57,688 nucleotides of DNA from Acidobacteriaceae bacterium (lineage in GTDB: Bacteria > Acidobacteriota > Terriglobia > Terriglobales > Acidobacteriaceae). Below are positions 13,553-20,546 of this stretch, piece by piece. Numbering within the stretch: the first letter of the stretch is position 1; the number at the start of each line of letters is the position of its first letter. The stretch covers positions 1-57,688 of the forward strand of contig CAHJWN010000018.1 of the NCBI GenBank assembly GCA_903642265.1, written 5' to 3'. The translations under genes and the position numbers were made by a program. The notes beneath the pieces were generated by a model. It was given only the letters and a program-made list of their open reading frames with translations, had not been told where the DNA came from and did not search any database.

Positions 13553-16150
13553 ATGTCGAAACGCAGTCGGGCCAAAAAAGCTGCCGCAACTCTGGGAATT
13601 ACGTTCGCGCTGGCGGCTGGAGCGTATTTTTACGCCTTTTCGCCGCATTGCAGCTCTGCTCCCCCGGAGTCAGCCCAAGGCTTGCTCGACCGTGCCGACG
13701 CTTTGGCATGGAACAGCCGATGGGCAGATGCCCAACCGGTTTACGCCAAGGCTCAGAATCTCTTCGAAAATCAGCGCCAGCCGTCCAAAGCCCTTTATGC
13801 CGCTATCAGCCAGCTACCGCCCGATGAAAGCGTGAGCCTGCGGAGCAACATCCTTCGGGTGCGGGAAGCACTGCAGCTTCCCGCAGCCCAAGACCCCGAA
13901 ACGAAACTCCGCCTTCTGACAATTCTGGGTGGCTTCGAGATCGACTATGACGCTGCTGAGGCACGGTCCACCTGGCAAGAAGTAGAGCGTTTAGCTTTGA
14001 AACAGGGGCATTTAGCGCAGGCGACTCGCGCGGTGGGCGATCAGGGAATTGCAGCCTTCATTCTCGGGGATACGGAAACCGCGAAAGATCAGGTCACGAA
14101 AGCATGGGGCCTGTCCAAAGTGGAGCGCGACCCTGCGGCCACAGTGCGATATGCCAGCGTCTTTGGTGTTGGATTGGTTCAGGTTCATCGGTACAAAGAA
14201 GCTCTGACACCTCTCAATGAGGCCATCAGACTTGCCGCTCTACATCCTGAGATTGCATCGCCTACCATCGCCACCTACGGCAAAATCGACGCACTAGAGG
14301 GTTTGCATCAATACGACGCGGCTCTCAGACTTGCAAATGAGTCCATGACTAACCTCCAGGGAACGGCCTACGATGGCCACAAGACGCAGGTTTACATCTC
14401 CAGAGGTTCAATCTATAGCGACCTTAGGAACTGGAACGCTTCGGTAGCCGACTACTCCGAAGCCATAAAGATCTCTCGCCGCATCACCAACCCGCGAGGA
14501 GTCGCCGATGCAGCGGGACTGCTCGCCCAGGCTTACGAACACGAGGGCAATCTTCCCGGCGCACTGGCCTCGATCAACGACGCAATTCAGGCCAACACCG
14601 AGATTCCCGACGAGCTGTATATCGTCCCGCGAAACCTCGCAATCAAGGCCGAAATTGCATTGAAGATGGGAGACGCTAAACAGTCTGATGTGCTGTACCG
14701 GAAAAGTATGGCGCTTGTTGACAACATGCTTCAGCACGCGGCCACGGCTGGCAACCAGCGTCAGCTCTTGGCCGAGATGAGCGACGTATATTCCGGTTAC
14801 TTTGCCTCCCTAGCTGGACAGCGACGATACGATGAAGCACTGCAAACCTTGGAAAAGGTCAGAGGCCGAATCGAAACCGATGCGATCGAGCATCACGAGA
14901 CCGAACCCGTCCATCCGACAACACCTGCTGAGCGGAACTTGAACGCTCTGAACGTGGCTTTGATCCAAGCGGAGGACCCGAAGGAAAGAACTCGTCTCCT
15001 AAACGCGATCTACAACACTGAACTGCAAATCAGCCCGAGCGCTCTCGCCCAACAGACGATTACCCATCCGGTGCGTCTCGCGACTCTACAAAAGGCGCTT
15101 TCCCCCAGCTCTGTCCTCATCGAGTACGTTCTTGCCGAACCTTCTTCTTATGCTTTTGCGATCACACACGACTCAGTAACCCCCTACAGCCTGCCATCCA
15201 AAGCCATCATTGAGGCAGACGCAAACCGCTACCGGCGGGAGATCGCAACCAAGAAGCAGGACACCGCACTAGCCGGGAAACTCTTTGGGGAACTGCTCCA
15301 ACCGGTCAAGCAATACAGCGCGAAGAACGACCTCATCATCGTGCCGGATGGAGCCCTGCATTTGCTGCCGTTCGCTGCTCTGAGAGACGGATCTTCCTAC
15401 GTCCTTTCTACACACACCGTCGATGTGACGCCTTCGGCAACCGTCTTCGATCTGCTTCATAAGCGCGTGGAGGGGCAATCGCTAGATTCACTTCCATACG
15501 TGGGTGTGGCAGCCTGGACCCAGCACACGGACAACCGGAATTCCGTTGTCCGTGCGATCACAGGACCACAGAGAAGTGAACTGGTTCCCCTACCGGAGAG
15601 CCAGGCCGAAGTGGAGACGATAGCGAAAGACCTCCCTAATCCAAGCACCATTCTGCTGGGATCTGACGCAACTGAGACCCACTTCAAACACCTTGATCTC
15701 GCGAGCACAGAGGTTGTTCATCTCGCTCTACATGGCTATGTCGATCTGGATTACCCAGACCGGTCATCACTCGTCTTCGCGCCTGATAGTGCAGGGGGCG
15801 AGGATGATGGTTTGCTCCAGGTTCGCGAGATTCGCGGGCTGCATCTGAACGCAAGGCTCGTTACTTTATCCGCTTGCAACACGGGAGTTGGTCCCGTTGG
15901 CGAAACAGGCGTGACGAACCTTGTGAACGCTTTTATCGAAGCGGGAGCGGACTCGGTGGTATCCACCCTTTGGGAGGTGGACGACCACGCCGCACCGCAT
16001 GTGATGGAAGCCTTCTATACGGAACTTGCTGCTCACAAGCGGAAGGTTGACGCCTTGCGTACGGCTCAACTCGAAATGCTCAATAAGGGGCTTGCGCCGT
16101 ACTTCTGGGCCAGCTTCCAAATCGTTGGCGACCCCAACGGCACTCTGTAA
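13553..16150 (+). CDS. TPR-CHAT protein (caspase-like protease)
   Basis: An 865-residue protein. Residues about 8-30 are a membrane anchor or signal (TLGITFALAAGAYFYAF). Residues about 40-430 are TPR-like helical repeats. The C-terminal 300 residues are a CHAT domain of clan CD with the catalytic dyad intact: His727 in LALHGY and Cys775 in LSACNTG. CHAT proteins are caspase-like endopeptidases whose TPR part senses or binds partners; in type III-E CRISPR (Csx29) the target is a sigma-factor inhibitor. The next gene, an S41-like protein, starts nine bases after its stop, and a sigma/anti-sigma pair converges from the other side. Function here is inferred. Confidence 0.88.
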   Translation: MSKRSRAKKAAATLGITFALAAGAYFYAFSPHCSSAPPESAQGLLDRADALAWNSRWADAQPVYAKAQNLFENQRQPSKALYAAISQLPPDESVSLRSNILRVREALQLPAAQDPETKLRLLTILGGFEIDYDAAEARSTWQEVERLALKQGHLAQATRAVGDQGIAAFILGDTETAKDQVTKAWGLSKVERDPAATVRYASVFGVGLVQVHRYKEALTPLNEAIRLAALHPEIASPTIATYGKIDALEGLHQYDAALRLANESMTNLQGTAYDGHKTQVYISRGSIYSDLRNWNASVADYSEAIKISRRITNPRGVADAAGLLAQAYEHEGNLPGALASINDAIQANTEIPDELYIVPRNLAIKAEIALKMGDAKQSDVLYRKSMALVDNMLQHAATAGNQRQLLAEMSDVYSGYFASLAGQRRYDEALQTLEKVRGRIETDAIEHHETEPVHPTTPAERNLNALNVALIQAEDPKERTRLLNAIYNTELQISPSALAQQTITHPVRLATLQKALSPSSVLIEYVLAEPSSYAFAITHDSVTPYSLPSKAIIEADANRYRREIATKKQDTALAGKLFGELLQPVKQYSAKNDLIIVPDGALHLLPFAALRDGSSYVLSTHTVDVTPSATVFDLLHKRVEGQSLDSLPYVGVAAWTQHTDNRNSVVRAITGPQRSELVPLPESQAEVETIAKDLPNPSTILLGSDATETHFKHLDLASTEVVHLALHGYVDLDYPDRSSLVFAPDSAGGEDDGLLQVREIRGLHLNARLVTLSACNTGVGPVGETGVTNLVNAFIEAGADSVVSTLWEVDDHAAPHVMEAFYTELAAHKRKVDALRTAQLEMLNKGLAPYFWASFQIVGDPNGTL

Positions 16151-16159
16151 AGGAACTAA

Positions 16160-17416
16160 ATGGATCTCAACAAAGAGCAACGAGAAACACTCCTAGGAAA
16201 GATTCAAGCCCAGGTTTCCGAGAAATACTTCGATCCAACCTTCGATAAGAGCGCCTGGGACAGGATTATCCAGCGGCACCGTTCTGCAGTCGTTGATGCC
16301 TCTGACGCCGCGATCTTCGAGAAGGCCGTCACAGAGATGCTTAGCGATCTTTCGCCCCGGACTCTTGGCCTTCTCTCAGAGAGGACCAAGATCAACCCCC
16401 GAAACGCGATTAACGCGAGCTTTTCGGTACAGTCCATCGAAGGTGGCCTCCGGTGGGTCTTCCAGGATGTCCTTCCGGGCGGTGTCGCCGTGAAAGCTGG
16501 GGTGCAAACCGGAGATGTTCTCCTCACTGCGGCCGGAAAGGAGATGCTTCCTTCATCCGACAAAGCGCTTGAACCGCCGTTCGAGATGGGCCACACGATT
16601 CCAGTCACAGTGTCTCGCGGCCAGCCTTCCGAAGTCGTCACGCTTTCTCTCAATACGGGTAATCCAAAATACAAAGACAACCCATATTCCGATCTCACCG
16701 CTGTAACGAGTCGCGACATCAACGGTGTGGCGTACCTACGCGTCAGCCTTTTCCAGGGGAAGGTGGGCATAGACTTTGCGAACGAGCTGGACCGGCTGTT
16801 CCGCGGATCGTTCGCAGCATCGAAGAATCTCATCATTGACCTTAGGGGCAATCCTGGAGGAGGTATCGGAGGGCTCGCGTTGATGAGCTATCTCACACCT
16901 AATAGGCTTCCGGTCGGTTATAGCAAGAACCGCGAGATGGCTGAGAAACGGATTGATCCGTCAACCTTCCCGAGATTCAGCAAGGTTCCCCGTTCCAGAC
17001 TTGCCATCCCGGGTCTCGCCCTGAAGTTTATGGGCAAGACCTCCGTTTACCTCTACACGGAAGGCTTGGGAAATCAGGCTTATCAGGGAAGCACGGTCAT
17101 TCTTGTGAACGAACACACGACCGGAGCAGCCGAGATGGTTGCACAGTTCGCCCAAGAGAACCGGTTGGCCACCATAGTTGGCAGCAGAACACCCGGCAGA
17201 TTGGTTTCCCGAAAAGCTAGCAAGCTCGGGTTCGGCTACCGTCTCGTGATTCCGGTCGCGGCTTACGTGAGCGCAAAGGGAACCCAGATCGAAGGCAAGG
17301 GAATCACGCCCGATGTCGAAGTTCCGTGGTCCTTCTCGGACGCTACGGCAGGACGAGACAACCAGCTCGACGCCGCGCTGAAGCAAGTCTCTACTGCAAA
17401 CACACGCACAAGCTAA
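16160..17416 (+). CDS. S41-family (C-terminal processing) peptidase-like protein with PDZ
   Basis: A 418-residue protein. The N-terminal helical part (1-80) is followed by a PDZ domain (about 88-165, with AVKAGVQTGDVLLTAAGKE), then an S41 core with NLIIDLRGNPGGG and VILVNEHTTGAAEMVAQFAQENRL. By alignment to CtpB the nucleophile position is Gly322, and the expected Lys and Gln positions are Arg, so it may be a pseudo-protease. This rests on manual alignment. It has no signal peptide, unusual for S41 proteins. It is coupled to the CHAT gene, from which it may bind or present substrates. Confidence 0.8.
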   Translation: MDLNKEQRETLLGKIQAQVSEKYFDPTFDKSAWDRIIQRHRSAVVDASDAAIFEKAVTEMLSDLSPRTLGLLSERTKINPRNAINASFSVQSIEGGLRWVFQDVLPGGVAVKAGVQTGDVLLTAAGKEMLPSSDKALEPPFEMGHTIPVTVSRGQPSEVVTLSLNTGNPKYKDNPYSDLTAVTSRDINGVAYLRVSLFQGKVGIDFANELDRLFRGSFAASKNLIIDLRGNPGGGIGGLALMSYLTPNRLPVGYSKNREMAEKRIDPSTFPRFSKVPRSRLAIPGLALKFMGKTSVYLYTEGLGNQAYQGSTVILVNEHTTGAAEMVAQFAQENRLATIVGSRTPGRLVSRKASKLGFGYRLVIPVAAYVSAKGTQIEGKGITPDVEVPWSFSDATAGRDNQLDAALKQVSTANTRTS

Positions 17417-17417
17417 A

Positions 17418-17575
17418 GGGGGAAGTCTCCCCCTGCCTCCAGAGGTGCGCCGGCGAGAAGACCCGGCCCACCTCTTCCGGCACCCCCACTGCGGGGATAC
17501 CCCGCAACACCCCGGCCATCGTCCTTCGGACCCTTCAGTGGCGGCTACGCCGTCCAGGAACAGGCAACAACAACC
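17418..17575 (+). ncRNA. Dispersed structured intergenic element, copy E3
   Basis: Close relative of the element at 9186, with the same hairpin order and a CAACAACAACC tail. It begins two bases after the S41 stop codon. The following AT-rich stretch (17620-17665) resembles the ssb and ArdC-like promoters but is degraded and runs into the end of the anti-sigma gene. Confidence 0.5.
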
Positions 17576-17670
17576 GGGCGAACGACCCGCCTCCGGAATC
17601 CTGCGGTTAGGCCATAATTACATAGCTGGAAAGCTTTATTATTACCTCGCTAATAAGTAAGGAAAGTGGC

Positions 17671-18408
17671 TTAGCGGTCAACTTGCAGAGGATAGTAGTA
17701 CGTCCCGTTATCAGAGCCCCGCACCGTAGCCAAGAAGTACGCCCCGGGTTTCGCATAGCGGAGGTCCAGAGTAACGTTCACCATGACCTTGCCCGCAGTC
17801 TCCTGAGCAACGCCAACGCCTGTTGCAACCACTTGGCTACCCGCACGATCGGTAGAGACCATGATCCTGTACTCCCCGATTTGACTGAAACGCGGAAGCG
17901 TAACGGAGAGACGAACCACAGCAGCAGGCAGTGTGACTTGTTGAAGCGGAGCAGCATCGTCATCATTGCCTACTCCGCGTGCGGTGGTCGCTTCAAACAG
18001 GTCTACCGCCGCGTTCCGAGGGTTGCTGGACGCCACTTCCATAGAGCCATGATGGGGCTTGGAGTTCAGCTCATAAATTGCGGTCCCGCCGACAATCAAC
18101 AACACTGAGGCGGCAAGCGCGTAAGCCCACTTGCCAAGCTTTAGGCTCTGGCGTGGTCGCAAGGGTGTTGGAGCTGGCTGGCTGGCAGCCTTACCCAGGC
18201 TGGCAGGCTCACCGTGAGCCTGCTTCCACTCTCCCCGGTACCCAAGGTATTCCGCCACGCACTCGGAGCATGAAGCTAAATGCAGACGTGCAGGATGTTC
18301 CAGAGGCAAGCGATCCTCCGCGAGGTCCTTCAGTGTCTTCTCATCTGGACACCCGATTCGTTCAGGGTTTGGGTGAGCATCCAGGAAGTAATCCCTTATC
18401 AGGTCCAA
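17671..18408 (-). CDS. zf-HC2 anti-sigma-like membrane protein
   Basis: A 245-residue protein. The N-terminal part carries the zinc-binding anti-sigma motif His43-x3-Cys47-x2-Cys50 (HLASCSEC). A single membrane helix lies at about 93-113 (WAYALAASVLLIVGGTAIYEL), and the last 130 residues are a beta-rich outer domain. It starts 10 bases after the stop of the sigma-like gene, the standard order for an ECF sigma and its membrane anti-sigma. Signal-driven cleavage would release the sigma factor. It converges on the S41-like gene, so this locus places a caspase-like protease beside a membrane anti-sigma. Confidence 0.75.
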   Translation of the reverse strand: MDLIRDYFLDAHPNPERIGCPDEKTLKDLAEDRLPLEHPARLHLASCSECVAEYLGYRGEWKQAHGEPASLGKAASQPAPTPLRPRQSLKLGKWAYALAASVLLIVGGTAIYELNSKPHHGSMEVASSNPRNAAVDLFEATTARGVGNDDDAAPLQQVTLPAAVVRLSVTLPRFSQIGEYRIMVSTDRAGSQVVATGVGVAQETAGKVMVNVTLDLRYAKPGAYFLATVRGSDNGTYYYPLQVDR

Positions 18409-18417
18409 GTAGACTGC

Positions 18418-18996
18418 CTAACCCTTCGTCTCGCATAGATTTTGGAAACCATGGCCCGCGTCGCCACTCTTCATTTTGCTAGAACTCACAAAAGATGCAA
18501 TACGTAATTTGAGTCGTTGAATGGCTTTAGCGGCAGCCGACTCGCTGATCCCGAGGGCCTTACCAACACTTGCCGCGCTTGTGATGTCCTGAAGCAGGAG
18601 GGCAAGAATCTCCTGGTCGCGCTGATCCAGCTTTGTTCCCACCTCTTGAAAGAAGATATTGCGATCAATCCGGGCCTGTGCGTCAGCGTCCACTCCGGCC
18701 CATTTTTCGAGCTCGAAACTGCTACCTTCAGGCGTCTCTTTTGAGGCGCGCGTCTTCAGATAATCGCGCACTCTTCCATGCATCGCGGCGTACGCATAAC
18801 GGCGCGGTGTCGCGTGGGTGTTCTTGTTCTTTTGCATCGCGCTTCCGATCTCCTCGGCCCACTCTGCCAAGACAGCGGGATCGAGATTCGGGTACGTGCT
18901 CACTACCCAGCCGAACGCAGATTCGACGCCTGCTTTGATGGAGGGCAATACCTCTCTGCCTTCACCGTCCACGAGATGTAATTGCGTCCAGCCCAT
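18418..18996 (-). CDS. Sigma-70-like (ECF-type) RNA polymerase sigma factor
   Basis: A 192-residue protein. Residues about 118-168 fit sigma region 4: LDQRDQEILALLLQDITSAASVGKALGISESAAAKAIQRLKLR is a sigma4 helix-turn-helix. Residues 20-85 could be a divergent region 2, with an aromatic/basic stretch (ATPRRYAYAAMHGRVRDYL). Size and the downstream zf-HC2 gene agree with an ECF sigma. Its own promoter is expected near site S copy 3, which lies 36-73 bases upstream of its start. Confidence 0.7.
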   Translation of the reverse strand: MGWTQLHLVDGEGREVLPSIKAGVESAFGWVVSTYPNLDPAVLAEWAEEIGSAMQKNKNTHATPRRYAYAAMHGRVRDYLKTRASKETPEGSSFELEKWAGVDADAQARIDRNIFFQEVGTKLDQRDQEILALLLQDITSAASVGKALGISESAAAKAIQRLKLRIASFVSSSKMKSGDAGHGFQNLCETKG

Positions 18997-19031
18997 TCAG
19001 CACTCTTCTCAACAAATTCAGTTTTGGATGG

Positions 19032-19069
19032 TGTCCAGAAACGGAACGCTCAACACGTGTAGTAGGTAG
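19032..19069 (+). promoter_or_regulatory. Dispersed site S, copy 3
   Basis: TGTCCAGAAA (19032-19041), 12 bases, CACGTGTAGTA (19054-19064), GGTAG. It lies in the 122-base gap between the end of the XRE gene and the start of the sigma-like gene, both on the minus strand. It has the same plus-strand orientation as the other two copies. Confidence 0.5.
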
Positions 19070-19118
19070 ATGCACAACACACAGACCAACTTTCAGCGTT
19101 TGAGCCGTCGTCAGCGCA

Positions 19119-19412
19119 TCAGGACTGCGGTTTCTTCTTCTTCGGAGACGGTTCAGCTTGCGCGTTGGCCTCTTCGTCAGACACTTCGCCAATGCCTTCA
19201 ATTAATTGACCGACCGGGACCTGAAACGTTTCTGCCAAACGTAGCAGTGTTGGAACAGAGAACGCTTCTCCCCGCTCGATCCGGGCGACTTGTGTCATGT
19301 GAAAGCCGTGCTCGCTCACTAGAGCGCGATGCGTCAGCTTGCGCTCCTTCCGGAGCTGCTTTATCCGTTGTCCCAGCGCAACCCGAAATTGTTCATAGTC
19401 GTATCGCAGCAT
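19119..19412 (-). CDS. XRE-family helix-turn-helix regulator
   Basis: A 97-residue protein. Residues 8-70 are a Cro/CI-type HTH (QRIKQLRKERKLTHRALVSE, then HMTQVARIERGEAFSVPTLLRLAETF). A short acidic and Lys-rich tail follows. It is divergent from the secretion operon, whose promoter region 200 bases away holds a perfect 10-base inverted repeat. It is therefore the best candidate for the transfer repressor. No peptidase or ligand domain is present. Confidence 0.85.
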   Translation of the reverse strand: MLRYDYEQFRVALGQRIKQLRKERKLTHRALVSEHGFHMTQVARIERGEAFSVPTLLRLAETFQVPVGQLIEGIGEVSDEEANAQAEPSPKKKKPQS

Positions 19413-19602
19413 GGGATGTTGGCGGGCCTCTCTACTCGCTGCTCAGAGGCGCAGATAAATGCCTCGCATTGTCGGTCTCTCCCCAAATCTTAGCAACTGA
19501 ACAGCCCTGGCATTCCGAAATTCATACAGGTTCGTGCGTTCACAACCCGCGCCCATACCGGGATGTGTATAAATGCACAAAAGTCCCCCATACAGAAACG
19601 TG

Positions 19603-19631
19603 TTTACAAGTGCATGGCGTTGCGCTATAAA
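19603..19631 (+). promoter_or_regulatory. Predicted promoter of the type IV secretion operon
   Basis: TTTACA (19603-19608), a 17-base spacer and TATAAA (19626-19631). Transcription would start near 19638, just before the inverted repeat operator and about 270 bases before virB2. The untranslated region 19680-19908 shows nothing else convincing. Confidence 0.5.
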
Positions 19632-19645
19632 TACGGTGTGGAGGG

Positions 19646-19676
19646 TACACAAAACTACACCGCATTGTTTTGTGTA
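19646..19676. promoter_or_regulatory. Inverted-repeat operator downstream of the T4SS promoter
   Basis: TACACAAAAC (19646-19655) and GTTTTGTGTA (19667-19676) are perfect 10-base arms with centres 21 bases apart, two turns of DNA. The placement just after the predicted start suits a repressor, probably the XRE protein encoded divergently. Confidence 0.6.
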
Positions 19677-19908
19677 TTCGTTCTGCTGGACAACAGAAAG
19701 GAGGAGGCTTAGCTAAGCGTTTGAGTCTTTACAGAAAGCGAGTTCCGCAGCTTTTGAAGTGAGAATCTTTCGTCTCTGAACGGATTGCCGCAAGGATTCG
19801 GCAACAACCCAAACTCCCTAACCCAGTCGCACCGAAAACGCGCACAAGCCGCGAGCGCGGCTCTGTGTCTTGACCCAAACCTAAACGAGCAGCTTTCAGG
19901 AGTATCCC

Positions 19909-20274
19909 TTGACCGCAACGATGAACTCCCGCCTCACAGCCATGGCCTCCAGAACCTTCACCAAACAGCGGGCAAAGGACGCCGCTCGCACGCTTGGGCC
20001 GGTTCTGCTTACCCTCGCAATCTCCCCGCTCGCCGCGCACGCCCAGGGGACTGTGGACGTCAGCGGTGTCACTGCCGCGATGAAGACCATCGAGACGAGC
20101 TGCTTGCTCGGCGGCGCACTCGCCGTCGTCATTGGAATCGTGTTCGGCGTGTTCCAGTTCATGGGCCGCAACATCTCCGGTGGCTTTTTGGCAATCGGTG
20201 GCGGTCTGTTCGCCGGTATCGTCATCGGCTTCGCCCCGCAGTGGGTCGGATCCCTCACCGGACAGAGCCTCTAG
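19909..20274 (+). CDS. virB2: VirB2/TrbC-like pilin
   Basis: A 121-residue pilin precursor. A long signal peptide ends in SPLAAHAQ. Two hydrophobic segments follow (CLLGGALAVVIGIVFGVFQF and FLAIGGGLFAGIVIGFAPQWV), the usual hairpin of VirB2/TrbC pilins. TTG 19909 is chosen because AGGAG lies five bases upstream; ATG 19921 is the alternative. It is the first gene of the transfer operon and builds the conjugative pilus. Confidence 0.85.
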   Translation: MTATMNSRLTAMASRTFTKQRAKDAARTLGPVLLTLAISPLAAHAQGTVDVSGVTAAMKTIETSCLLGGALAVVIGIVFGVFQFMGRNISGGFLAIGGGLFAGIVIGFAPQWVGSLTGQSL

Positions 20275-20276
20275 CC

Positions 20277-20546
20277 ATGCAGATAACCAAGCGTGGAGAG
20301 CCACTGGCGATCAATCAAGCCCTTAACAAATCTCGGCAGAAACTCGGTTTGAGTTTGCCTATCTGGATGGGCATTGTGATTGCCTCGCTGATGGCTCTCC
20401 TGCTTCGGTTCTTTCTTCTGTCGATTGTCATGTTCATTGCGGTCACCGCTATCTGCTGGATGATCGTGCGCAAACACCCCAAGATGTTCCAACTGTGGGG
20501 CCTGAGCTGGACCCAGAAGAGCTACTATGACCCGCGCAAACGCTAA
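20277..20546 (+). CDS. virB3: VirB3/TrbD-like inner membrane protein
   Basis: An 89-residue protein starting at ATG 20277, two bases after the virB2 stop. One or two membrane helices at about residues 27-60 (WMGIVIASLMALLLRFFLLSIVMFIAVTAICWMIV) are followed by a short tail. Size and place between pilin and VirB4 ATPase identify it. Its last 20 bases overlap virB4. Confidence 0.85.
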   Translation: MQITKRGEPLAINQALNKSRQKLGLSLPIWMGIVIASLMALLLRFFLLSIVMFIAVTAICWMIVRKHPKMFQLWGLSWTQKSYYDPRKR

